Shown here piece by piece: positions 8,688 through 16,425 of a stretch of 64,000 nt of DNA; within the stretch, counting starts at the first letter, position 1, and each line of letters starts with the position of its first letter. The DNA comes from CAWKMN01 sp963850765 (GTDB lineage: Bacteria > Chloroflexota > Anaerolineae > Aggregatilineales > Aggregatilineaceae). The notes under the pieces are model-generated. The model saw nothing but the letters and a program-made list of their open reading frames with translations. It was not told where the DNA came from and ran no database searches. The translations under genes were made by a program, and so were the position numbers. The stretch spans positions 1 through 64,000 of the forward strand of contig CAWKMN010000005.1 in NCBI GenBank assembly GCA_963850765.1. Reading direction: 5' to 3'.

Positions 8688-8966
8688 TTCACCACAGAGA
8701 ACACAGAGGACACAGAGAAAATCAAGGGGAAAAGAGAGAAAACAAATGGAACCGCTGAGACGCAGAGGACGCGGAGAAAATCAAGGAAAGAGCGAGAGAA
8801 ACCGAAATCTTCTCATCAATATCGGGTCTCACCCAATCACGCCCTCTTTCAAGACGGCACTTACTATCCCTCTTTCCCTCTTTATTCTCTGCGCTCTCTG
8901 CGTCTCTGCGGTTCGATCTTGTCTTTTCCCTTGCTTTTCTCTGTGATCTCTGTGTCCTCTGTGGTT
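8688..8966. repeat. Large concentric palindrome of ACCACAGAG/CCGCAGAG repeats
   Basis: From the outside in: ACCACAGAG...GGACACAGAG (8691-8718) pairs with CTCTGTG...CCTCTGTGGT (8938-8966); AAGGGGAAAAGAGAG pairs with CTTTTCCCTTGCTTTTC; GGAACCGCTGAGACGCAGAG (8747-8766) pairs with CTCTGCGTCTCTGCGGTTC (8897-8915); AAGGAAAGAG pairs with CTCTTTCCCTC. A short unpaired centre lies near 8815-8865. Each layer is itself a repeat found elsewhere in the window (7921, 54177, 63732). No gene is seen in these 300 bases. Confidence 0.85.
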
Positions 8967-8979
8967 CAGGCTTTTGCGC

Positions 8980-11316
8980 TTATCGCTGCCAGGGGAAGCG
9001 GCGCGGCTCCAGGCGCGTGGTATCGAATTCCCCCTGCGAGAGTTCGACGGGCTCGCTGCTGCCCGGCGGAGCGGTATTCCCCGACAGATCCAGCGTGACC
9101 GGCGCGGTCAGCGGCAGGCGGATCACCGCCGTGGTGCCTGACCCGACGCGGCTGGCCAGCAAGATCTCCCCGCCGTGCGCCTCGATCACGCGCCGCGCGA
9201 TGAAAAGTCCCTGTCCCGTGCCCGGCTTGCGGACCGGCTTGCCGTCGCGATCATGCGGGGTGCCGCGATAAAAGCGGGTGAACGCGTTCTCCAAATCCGG
9301 CGGCGTCAGCCCATAACCCTGATCTTCGACCGCGATTTCGGCGGCGCAGTCGTCGGTCTCATTCCCGTGCAGGCGCGCGATCAGCGAGATGGTGGTATGG
9401 GGCGGCGAATACTTCAGGGCGTTATCGACCAGATTGCCGACCGCCCAGCGCAGCCGCCGCTCATCGCCTAACACGTACTGGTCACGCGGGCCAAAGTGGA
9501 CCCGCAGCCGGATATTGGCGGCATGGGACAGCGGCTCCCATTCCGCCGCGATGTGCCACAGCAGATCATTGACCGCCAGCGGGCGCTGCCCGGTTTGCAG
9601 ATCGCGCGGCTCGAAGGTGCTCAGGTCGCGCAGTTCCGCGATCACCTGCTGGATGGCGCGGGTATTGCGCACCACTTCGCGCGCCAGCGTGGACAGCGAT
9701 TCGTAAGCCTGCGGCGAGCGCGGAGCCAGCGCCCGTTCGCTGAGCTGGCCGAGCAGCTCATCGCGCTTCTGCTCGCGTTCGACGTCGGCGGTGATGTCGC
9801 GCAGCACGATCACCGTGCCGATGCGCTTCTGCCGCGGCCGGATGGTGATCGCGGCGGCCTGGGCGTTCAGCAGCCTGCCATCAAGCGCAACGCGCGTCGG
9901 ATCGCCCAAGGAGTAAATGCCCGGCGCGAGCGCGGGGCCAAGCCGGTCCGTCACGACGGCAGTGAGATCGTGCAGGCGCGCCGAGCGAAAAACGCGCTGC
10001 CCGCCCAATAACTGCCGCGCCGCGTCGTTGATCAGCAGCACACGCCCATCGAGATCCTGCACGACCAGCCCATCGGGGATCGACTCGAGGATCGCGCTCA
10101 GGCGGGCGGTTTCGGCGCGCTGGTGGCGCAGCGCCTGTTGCAGGCTGTCGGTGCGGTGCTCGTGGCGCTCGGCCAGCCGGTCCAGCGTCGCGCCGAGTTC
10201 CCCGATCTCGTCGCTGCACGGCATGCCCGTGCGGGCGCGCCCATCGCCCGCCGCGAGTGCGTCCGCCGTGTGGGTGATACGTTCCAGCCGCCCGGCGAAA
10301 CGCCCGATCACGGCATACGTGACCAGCACGACCATTCCCACCAGCGCCGCCGCGAACAGGCTGGCCCGCTGGCGGCTGAGCCACGACGCGTACAAAGTAT
10401 CGTCTTCGCGATAAATGCCGAGCACGCCGAGCGGCGTCCCGTGGATGACCAGCGGGATATAAGCCGCGTTGGTGGGCGTGCCGTCAATCTTCAGGCTCTC
10501 GACCGGAACCTGTCCGGGCGTCGTCATGGCCTGACGGAAGGCGTCGGCATCGAGGGTAAGCTGCTGGCGTGTCGAATCGTTGTAAGGCAGCGTCGTCCGC
10601 ACGAATACCCCGTCCGCACCGAACAGGGTGAGATCTGCCGAATCACCGCCGCGCAGGGTGTCCAGAACTCGCTCGGCGCGCGTCCCGATCAGCACCGTGC
10701 CGATGTGCTCATCACCGCGCATGACCGGCCCGGCGGTCATCAGGACATGGCCCTGGCTGGTGCGCGTGATCGCCGCGCGCAGATCGGCCCCGGCGCTGAA
10801 CAGGGCGGGCTGCTTGGCGGCCAGCGTCGAAAGATCGCTGCCCGAGGCGACAGCATAATCGACGGTGCCATCGGCGCGATCGACCCGCTGCAAGCCAATC
10901 ACTTCCTGGCCGGATGCGTCCGCCACCAGCACGACATCCAGATCGGCGGCCAGCGCCAGCGCTTCGAGCACGGGATGCAGCGCCGCGCCGTCCTTTGCCT
11001 CGATTGCCTCCGCGACGCCCTGCGTATAGGCGATGCGGGTCACTTCGCGGCGGTGGCCCGTGCCGATCAGCGCCATCCGGTCGGCGGTCGCGCGGCTGGT
11101 GACCAGCAGGCGCTCGATCTCCCGCTCGTGTGCGCCCTGCGCGATGCCGTCGCTCACCATGTATGTGCCGACCACGGCCGCGATCAGCACCAGCAGCGCC
11201 AGCGGACCCACGGCCCGCCAGCGCAGCGAGACAAACGAGCGCGGACGCCCGGCGGGATCGCTGCTCAACCGGCGAAAAACGACGGGTTCAGGGAGACGAC
11301 GGCGGCGAAAAAGCAT
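8980..11316 (-). CDS. Receptor histidine-kinase-like protein lacking the phosphoacceptor His
   Basis: 778 residues. TM1 about 37-53, an extracytoplasmic Cache-like sensor 55-310, TM2 about 318-338, HAMP 339-395, PAS 405-510, then a degenerate dimerisation domain (515-570) and an ATPase domain (610-735). The ATPase has an N box (NLVDNALKYSP), G1 (EDQGYGL), an F box (FTRFYRG) and G2 (GTGQGLFIARRV), so ATP binding looks intact. Where the paralogue at 14338 has MSHELRTPL, this protein reads LSERALAPR, with Glu527 in place of the His. Last gene of a four-gene minus-strand operon with a response regulator and two membrane proteins; 18 bases separate it from the gene upstream. It may act as a pseudokinase or through a partner. 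Confidence 0.85.
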   Translation of the reverse strand: MLFRRRRLPEPVVFRRLSSDPAGRPRSFVSLRWRAVGPLALLVLIAAVVGTYMVSDGIAQGAHEREIERLLVTSRATADRMALIGTGHRREVTRIAYTQGVAEAIEAKDGAALHPVLEALALAADLDVVLVADASGQEVIGLQRVDRADGTVDYAVASGSDLSTLAAKQPALFSAGADLRAAITRTSQGHVLMTAGPVMRGDEHIGTVLIGTRAERVLDTLRGGDSADLTLFGADGVFVRTTLPYNDSTRQQLTLDADAFRQAMTTPGQVPVESLKIDGTPTNAAYIPLVIHGTPLGVLGIYREDDTLYASWLSRQRASLFAAALVGMVVLVTYAVIGRFAGRLERITHTADALAAGDGRARTGMPCSDEIGELGATLDRLAERHEHRTDSLQQALRHQRAETARLSAILESIPDGLVVQDLDGRVLLINDAARQLLGGQRVFRSARLHDLTAVVTDRLGPALAPGIYSLGDPTRVALDGRLLNAQAAAITIRPRQKRIGTVIVLRDITADVEREQKRDELLGQLSERALAPRSPQAYESLSTLAREVVRNTRAIQQVIAELRDLSTFEPRDLQTGQRPLAVNDLLWHIAAEWEPLSHAANIRLRVHFGPRDQYVLGDERRLRWAVGNLVDNALKYSPPHTTISLIARLHGNETDDCAAEIAVEDQGYGLTPPDLENAFTRFYRGTPHDRDGKPVRKPGTGQGLFIARRVIEAHGGEILLASRVGSGTTAVIRLPLTAPVTLDLSGNTAPPGSSEPVELSQGEFDTTRLEPRRFPWQR

Positions 11317-11334
11317 GATGCGCTGTACCCTCTG

Positions 11335-11988
11335 CTATTCTGCAAACAACGTCAGGAGATACGTGCCGGTCGAGCCGCCGCTTTTGGGGGCGGATTCGAC
11401 GACCACCCGGTAGGGGCCATCGACGGGCAGCGTCGCCCACAATTCTGCGGAGAGACTGCCTTCATATTGATCGTCATTATAGGCCAGTTCGATGCCGGTG
11501 GGATCGTAAAGGCGAACCTGGGGATCGAGCGTGTCGAGCGCCTGGACGGTGATATGCCAGCTATCGCCGGAGTCGCCCTCAAACTGGTAGCCTTGCAGCG
11601 TGTCCAGCGAGAGGATCTCGTTGCGGATCATGGCCGGGACGGTATGCGGCACAAAGTTGTCGTCTGCTGGCAGGGGAACTGCGTTGGGCGGCGCGGAAAC
11701 GGTGTCGGCGGGATCATCGTCCAGATCCATCTGCACCGCGAGCCAGCCGGCCAGCGCCAGCACGAGAAAGGGCATCAGAAATGCGCCAGCGAACAGGAAC
11801 CGGTGCCGGCGCTGCCAGAGCCATGCCCAACGAGCCGCAGGCAGTTCAACTTGCTCCACCGGGCCTGTATCGAGCGCAGCCGCCTCGCGGGCGCGTTGGT
11901 AGATCCGCTCCGCTTCTTCAACCGGGCCGCTGTCCGTCAGGTCATCATAGCCCGGTTGTTCGTCGCCCCCGTACTCGTCGGTGTCCAT
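11335..11988 (-). CDS. Single-pass membrane protein with PPC-like C-terminal domain
   Basis: 217 residues. An acidic cytoplasmic segment (1-58) is followed by one TM helix (about 64-84, FLFAGAFLMPFLVLALAGWLA) and an external beta domain (about 105-217) with the look of the bacterial pre-peptidase C-terminal (PPC) fold: LQGYQFEGDSGDSWHITVQ, PQVRLYDPTGIELAYNDD and GPYRVVVES in series. PPC domains usually assist or target secreted enzymes and bind ligands; none is attached here. The gene lies 8 bases after the NERD-like gene and 18 bases before the kinase, so a role as an accessory sensor or ligand-binding subunit of that kinase is inferred. Confidence 0.7.
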   Translation of the reverse strand: MDTDEYGGDEQPGYDDLTDSGPVEEAERIYQRAREAAALDTGPVEQVELPAARWAWLWQRRHRFLFAGAFLMPFLVLALAGWLAVQMDLDDDPADTVSAPPNAVPLPADDNFVPHTVPAMIRNEILSLDTLQGYQFEGDSGDSWHITVQALDTLDPQVRLYDPTGIELAYNDDQYEGSLSAELWATLPVDGPYRVVVESAPKSGGSTGTYLLTLFAE

Positions 11989-11996
11989 CCTGCCGG

Positions 11997-12719
11997 TCAG
12001 CCGTCAATAATCGCATCCACGGCAGCGCGCACGGCGGGCGGGGCGATCCGCTCGTCGATCAGGTAATCGCGGCGCATGATCTGGAACAGGGTGGGCACTT
12101 CGGCAATCGGGACAACCGGCCCCTCGGCGGAGAGCTTGACCTCGGGCGAGGTGAAGACGATAATCGCGTAGATCGGCACACGATCCAACCCGCGCTTGGC
12201 GAAGAATTTGCGCAGGGCATAAACATCGTGCACGACTTCGCGCGAGGGATTGGTTTTCGCCAGCCGCAGCTTGCCGCCTGAAGCCTTGAGACGCCAGTCG
12301 GCGCGCTCGTTGATCCACGACCCGGCATAATCCACGATGCGGAAGACCAGTGCGCCCGGCGGCCCGACCAGCACCGCGTCGATATACCCCACGCCGCGCT
12401 TGCTGACGTTGCGCAGATAGGTGTAGCGGTTGTCGAGAAACTGCGACAGACCTTCGCCCACCGCAAACGCCAGTTCATTATCCTTTTGCAGCGTCTGGGA
12501 TCGCACGAAGCCGAAGATGCCGACGACCACGCCAATGATGCCAAAGATAAACAGCAGGACGTCCAGGGCCGTGAACAGCAGCGAATCCCACAGCGGCACA
12601 AAGACGAATAATGCGCCCAGCGCCAGCGCGATCCCACCGCCGAAAAACGCGAGGCAGCCCAGCGAGAGATAATAGCGCCCGCGCCGGGTGATGTTACGAG
12701 CAGGGTTGATATTTTGCAT
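11997..12719 (-). CDS. Membrane protein with degenerate NERD-like domain
   Basis: 240 residues. Two TM helices (about 17-40 and 45-70) are followed by a cytosolic domain whose layout resembles NERD (nuclease-related domain, PD-(D/E)xK fold): YIDAVLVGPPGALVF, then a DYAGSW strand, then NPSREVVHDVYALRKFF, which corresponds to the helix after the catalytic strand in NERD proteins. The first Asp is kept, but the E-x-K pair expected in IEVKNYSG is replaced by RIVDYAG, so nuclease activity is unlikely. The start is the ATG at 12719, three bases after the response-regulator stop with GGGGAG inside that gene. Family assignment is by pattern and moderately sure. Confidence 0.6.
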   Translation of the reverse strand: MQNINPARNITRRGRYYLSLGCLAFFGGGIALALGALFVFVPLWDSLLFTALDVLLFIFGIIGVVVGIFGFVRSQTLQKDNELAFAVGEGLSQFLDNRYTYLRNVSKRGVGYIDAVLVGPPGALVFRIVDYAGSWINERADWRLKASGGKLRLAKTNPSREVVHDVYALRKFFAKRGLDRVPIYAIIVFTSPEVKLSAEGPVVPIAEVPTLFQIMRRDYLIDERIAPPAVRAAVDAIIDG

Positions 12720-12722
12720 AGA

Positions 12723-13307
12723 TTACTCCCCTTCCTGAGAGGAGGTATCCTCCGGTGATTCTGATGACTCAGCCTGCGGCGAACTGGCCGGGACTGGTTC
12801 GACTTTGTTCAGATCCTCGGATTCCTGAACGAGCGGACGGGGGGCTTGCATGACCACCACCGGCAGATCCTCGGGCTGGTCTTTGGGTTCATCCCCCGAC
12901 GGTTTTTTGTGCTGGGCGATCACGCCGTCCATCTTCTCGCGGAGTTCCACCAGCGTGGGCAGCGGCTTGTACATCAGCAGATCGGCCTGTGCCTGCGCGA
13001 TGACCGCTTCCTCTTCTTCCGGCGACAGCCGGTACGCCGTGATCAGGACAATGGCCATGTCCTTGAGCGTCGGGCTCCGGCGCAGGCGGCTGCCGACTTC
13101 CGGTCCGCTCACTTCGGGCAGGCGAATGTCCAGGATCGCCAGTTCCGGCAGCTCCCCGCGCACCCGGCCCTGGTCTACGTTTTCGATCCACGAGACCGCC
13201 TCCCCGCCATCGACAAAAGCCACGCCTTCGATTCCCCAAATCTCGAACATGGCCAGCAGTACATCATAAATATCTGGCTCGTCTTCCACGACCATCCAGG
13301 TTGGCAA
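12723..13307 (-). CDS. Single-domain response regulator with acidic Pro/Ser tail
   Basis: 194 residues. The receiver domain (1-125) has the acidic pair in VVEDEPD, the phospho-acceptor Asp in LAILDIRLPEVSG, Thr in VLITAYR and the lysine in MYKPLP. The last 65 residues are a low-complexity tail rich in Glu, Pro and Ser with no DNA-binding domain, so output is presumably by protein contact. TTG at 13307 is taken as the start because AGGGAG precedes it; ATG at 13295 is the alternative. It heads the operon with the NERD-like, PPC-like and kinase-like genes. Its closest relative in the window is the regulator at 13841, which faces the other way. Confidence 0.85.
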   Translation of the reverse strand: MPTWMVVEDEPDIYDVLLAMFEIWGIEGVAFVDGGEAVSWIENVDQGRVRGELPELAILDIRLPEVSGPEVGSRLRRSPTLKDMAIVLITAYRLSPEEEEAVIAQAQADLLMYKPLPTLVELREKMDGVIAQHKKPSGDEPKDQPEDLPVVVMQAPRPLVQESEDLNKVEPVPASSPQAESSESPEDTSSQEGE

Positions 13308-13400
13308 GGTCCTAACTCCCTACTTATCGATCCTGACCGTCACTTCAACAAGTTTACATTAGATGGCGCGAATAATAAAACCGCCATTAGTCACACTCTG

Positions 13401-13742
13401 TGAGTTGTGAGTTTTGAGAGCGTGTTTGTAAATTCCTTTTACCCCTCCCTAAATCCCTCCCCGCACGCGGAGAGGGACTTGAGACTCCCCTTTCTCCGCG
13501 TGCGGGGAGAAGGGGTGCCGACCAAAGGTCGGACGGGGGATAGGGGTAAATCATTTAACAAACACGCTCTGAGTCTTGAGCGTTGAGTCGAGCTGGCCGA
13601 TGTTTTGCGGATCTCACCTGATAAATCCCTCTCTCTAGCCGAGCCAGGGATGGAGCCTTGCCAGATACCTCAGGCTCTCCGGCTATGTCGGAGAGTGGAG
13701 CAGGGCGGTGAGGCTGACTCACGACTCACAACTCAAAACTCA
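13401..13742. repeat. Concentric repeat block between the two signalling operons
   Basis: The outer arms are TGAGTTGTGAGTTTTGAG (13401-13418) and CTCACAACTCAAAACTCA near 13724-13741. Inside lies a 154-bp unit with its own inverted ends (13417-13570), which in turn holds CCCTCCCTAAATCCCTCC and GGAGAGGG palindromes. A third GAGTCTTGAGCGTTGAG / CTCACGACTCAC pair lies between. No gene is visible in this 530-base gap apart from the ribosome-binding site at its right end. Confidence 0.75.
13417..13570. mobile_element. MITE-like unit with 17-bp terminal inverted repeats
   Basis: AGAGCGTGTTTGTAAAT (13417-13433) is matched in inverse by ATTTAACAAACACGCTCT (13553-13570) with one extra base, and the pairing resumes inside with TTACCCCT / AGGGGTAA. 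The unit is 154 bp, codes for nothing and has no clear target-site duplication. A non-autonomous element moved by a transposase encoded elsewhere is the likely reading. Confidence 0.5.
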
Positions 13743-13840
13743 TAACCCAACCCAATCGGCACGACGCATAGATTATCACTCAACGGCAAAACGCGGTACT
13801 ATTGGACCGGATCAATCGGTGGCTGACGGAGGACGTGTGG

Positions 13841-14320
13841 TTGAAACCCTGGTTAGTGGTTGAAGATGAAGAAGATATTCGGAATATTGTAAAGGTGATG
13901 TTTACGGCGTGGGGGCACGTATCGCTTGATTTTCGTGATGGGAACCAGACGTTCGCCTGGCTGGATCAGGTCGAGGCAGGAACATTCCAGGGGGAACTGC
14001 CCGAAATGGCCGTGCTGGATATTAAAATGCCGGGGCCGCGTGGCAACGAGATCGCGCGCCGGATGCGCACCATCGAAGCGTTCAAGACGATCCCGATCGT
14101 GCTGATGACGGCATTTACCCTCGACGATCAGGATCGTCAGGCAATGGTCCGCGATGACGGTGTGGATTATATTATTAACAAGCCGCTGCCCGATTTTTTC
14201 GAGCTCAAGAAGCAGCTTGAGGAAATCTGCGAGAAGAAGAAGGTCCGGGTCAGTGCCGTGCAGGCCAAAGCCGTTCAGAGTGAGGCGGGTCAGCACCAGT
14301 CCAAAGCCGCGACCGAATAA
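13841..14320 (+). CDS. Single-domain response regulator
   Basis: 159 residues with TTG as start. GGAGG at 13828-13832 lies eight bases upstream of this TTG; a longer in-frame start at 13802 is possible but has no such site, and the homologue at 13307 begins at the same place in the alignment (MPTW versus MKPW). Receiver landmarks are VVEDEED, the phospho-Asp in MAVLDIKMPGPRG, Thr in VLMTAFT and Lys in INKPLP. A short Lys/Gln/Ala-rich tail replaces an output domain. The PAS kinase at 14338 begins 17 bases downstream and is the probable partner. Confidence 0.85.
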   Translation: MKPWLVVEDEEDIRNIVKVMFTAWGHVSLDFRDGNQTFAWLDQVEAGTFQGELPEMAVLDIKMPGPRGNEIARRMRTIEAFKTIPIVLMTAFTLDDQDRQAMVRDDGVDYIINKPLPDFFELKKQLEEICEKKKVRVSAVQAKAVQSEAGQHQSKAATE

Positions 14321-14337
14321 CCCACGAGGAATAGCGC

Positions 14338-15693
14338 ATGTCCCGAAACTCGGATCCTGCCCAGCCTGTCGCCAATATGCTGCATTCAGTCGATGCGCTC
14401 GGAGAGAACACGGGCCGCCTGTTCGGCCGGTTGTACGGCGGGCTGCGTCGCAAGCAGCAGAATCGTGACGCCGCCACCCAGCCGCGCACGCAGCTTCAGA
14501 TCGAGCAGCTCAAACAGCTAACGACCACCCAGGCGACCAATATCCAGCGCCTGACGGGCGTCATGGCGGCGATCAGCGAAGGCGTCATCATGCAGGACAA
14601 CGAGGGGCGCATCGTGCTGATGAACCAGGCCGCGCGCAGCCTGTTGGGGTCCGTGCGGATGTTCTGGCACAGCGAACTTGGCCGGATGTTTGCCGAGGCG
14701 CGCCACCGCACCGCGCTGGACGGCGAGATCACCCTGGGCGAGGCGCAGCGCATTGACATCAACGACCGCGTGATCGGCGCGCAGTTGGCGATCGTGGCCG
14801 ACGAGCGCGGCGAGCGCCTCGGCACGGTGCTGATGCTGCGCGATGTGACTCACGACGCGCTGTCCGACCGGCTGAAGGACCAGTTCGTGACGCAGATGAG
14901 TCACGAACTGCGCACGCCGCTGACCGTGATCAAGGGGATGAGCGAGGTTCTGCTGGCGCTGCCCGAAGGCCGCCCGCCGGATCGTAAATTCCTCGAGGCG
15001 ATCAGCCGGAACGCCGCGCTGCTGGACCGGATGATCGTGGAACTGCTGGATATTTCCGAGATCGGGGCGGGTAGTTTTGCCGTGCGCCAGCACGATATTC
15101 ACCTGCCCGAATTGATCTTTACGGTCATCCAGGGGTTAAAGCCACGGATCGAAAAAGCCGAGCTGTATCTGGGCGTGATGGTCACGAATCGCGACCGTCT
15201 GAGCGTGCTCGGCGATGATCGCCGCTTGCAGTGGGCGACCGGGCACCTGCTGGACAACTGCGTCAAATACACCGAACCGGGCGGCGAGATCATGCTGCGC
15301 CTGGGGCGCATCCGCGATCGGTATATGCTGATCGAAGTGAGCGATACCGGCGTTGGCATCCATCCCGACGATCTGCCGCACGTCTTCGAGCGGTTCTACC
15401 GGGGTACCGCGCGTGATGCGTCTGGCAAGGTGATCGATCCGCGCGGGCTGGGGCAGGGGCTGTTTGTCGCGCGGGCCGTGGCCGAAGCTCACGGGGGTTA
15501 TCTCAGCGTGGCCAGCGCCGTGGGCGAAGGCAGCACCTTCACACTGGCGCTGCCGCTCGGTGGCAAGAACGGCTCCAAGTCGCCGCTGCCCGATATGCCC
15601 GCCGCCCCGCCGGAGATGCCTCCCCCGCCGCCGGACATCATCGAACCGCCTCCGGATATGTTCAGTTCCACTCAGCGCCGCCTGCGGATGTAA
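14338..15693 (+). CDS. Soluble PAS histidine kinase
   Basis: 451 residues without TM segments. An N-terminal basic stretch and coiled coil (about 45-72) lead into a PAS domain (72-170), HisKA with the phosphoacceptor His189 in MSHELRTPLTVIKG, and an ATPase domain with HLLDNCVKYTE, VSDTGVGI, FERFYRG and GLGQGLFVARAV. The C-terminus is Pro/Met-rich (PAAPPEMPPPPPD). The PAS-to-ATPase part aligns with the kinase-like protein at 8980-11316, which lacks the His. Co-transcribed with the regulator at 13841. A cytosolic redox, ligand or protein-contact signal is inferred. Confidence 0.9.
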   Translation: MSRNSDPAQPVANMLHSVDALGENTGRLFGRLYGGLRRKQQNRDAATQPRTQLQIEQLKQLTTTQATNIQRLTGVMAAISEGVIMQDNEGRIVLMNQAARSLLGSVRMFWHSELGRMFAEARHRTALDGEITLGEAQRIDINDRVIGAQLAIVADERGERLGTVLMLRDVTHDALSDRLKDQFVTQMSHELRTPLTVIKGMSEVLLALPEGRPPDRKFLEAISRNAALLDRMIVELLDISEIGAGSFAVRQHDIHLPELIFTVIQGLKPRIEKAELYLGVMVTNRDRLSVLGDDRRLQWATGHLLDNCVKYTEPGGEIMLRLGRIRDRYMLIEVSDTGVGIHPDDLPHVFERFYRGTARDASGKVIDPRGLGQGLFVARAVAEAHGGYLSVASAVGEGSTFTLALPLGGKNGSKSPLPDMPAAPPEMPPPPPDIIEPPPDMFSSTQRRLRM

Positions 15694-15838
15694 CTGGGCT
15701 TTTCCCGTATCCCGTCTTTCTCCGTGGATTGATATCTGGACGGGCGTATCGCCATCCGCCCCTGTACAATATTGCCACTTTCTCTCAGCACCGCCCAACT
15801 ATTATGTGTGCTAAGATCATCCCAGGAGCGACGGTAGG

Positions 15839-16408
15839 GTGATGTGGCGGCTGTGGTTATTGGTTGGTGGATTGCTGGTCATCTGGATAATCCTCATCGC
15901 CGGGGCGCGCGCGCTTGCCCGGCAGACTCCCCTGCCTCCTACGTACCTCGACACCGGCTCCTGCGATCAGCCCTGTTGGGGAGGTTTCCAGCCCGGCGGT
16001 TTCACCGTGGCGGGGGTCAACAGCCTCGGACGTGATGACGGGCCGGGGCCGTATTATATGACCCGCATCGGAAACTACGGTGGCCGGACGGTGATGAATT
16101 TTGAGATCTCGACAGCGGGCCGTTTGTCGCTGGCGGATGTCGTGAACGAGTTCGGCGCGCCGGAACGGATCGAATGTCCAGGAGTGGGCCTCTCGCCGGG
16201 CAGCCCACCGATCATCACCACCCGGCTCTACTTTTTCGATGGGCTGGTGGTCGCGTATGCGCTGGGACCGGACGACCTGCCGCGTGTGTCGCCCGATATG
16301 CACGTTCACTCGGTGACGTACTACGCACCCGGCGAGCCCGCCTACCGGATCGGCGATTCCGTCCCCTGGCTGGGCTTCGCCGCCGCCCAGCGTTACTGCT
16401 CATCCTGA
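15839..16408 (+). CDS. Membrane-anchored or secreted protein with CDQPCW motif
   Basis: About 189 residues. An N-terminal hydrophobic helix (5-24) acts as anchor or signal, followed by a compact domain that opens with GSCDQPCWGGFQPG. A Cys-x-x-PCW-x-G-x-x-PG element is a recurrent motif in small uncharacterised secreted proteins of Anaerolineae. Later cysteines (IECPG and the C-terminal RYCSS) could pair with it. GTG 15839 and ATG 15842 are both possible, with AGGAG 10-13 bases upstream. The gene precedes the PAP2/pfkA pair by 17 bases, so it may be co-transcribed. Function unknown. Confidence 0.65.
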   Translation: MMWRLWLLVGGLLVIWIILIAGARALARQTPLPPTYLDTGSCDQPCWGGFQPGGFTVAGVNSLGRDDGPGPYYMTRIGNYGGRTVMNFEISTAGRLSLADVVNEFGAPERIECPGVGLSPGSPPIITTRLYFFDGLVVAYALGPDDLPRVSPDMHVHSVTYYAPGEPAYRIGDSVPWLGFAAAQRYCSS

Positions 16409-16425
16409 CCTGCCGTGGAGCCACT

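Noticed and set aside
10123..12066. A 647-residue open frame on the plus strand
   Set aside because: It is antisense to the kinase/PPC-like operon, has low-complexity Arg/Gln/His-rich composition without domain motifs, and has no ribosome-binding site; a GC-rich shadow frame.
13401..13742. Possible CRISPR array between the signalling operons
   Set aside because: The repeats are inverted and nested rather than direct, spacing is irregular, and there are no cas genes.
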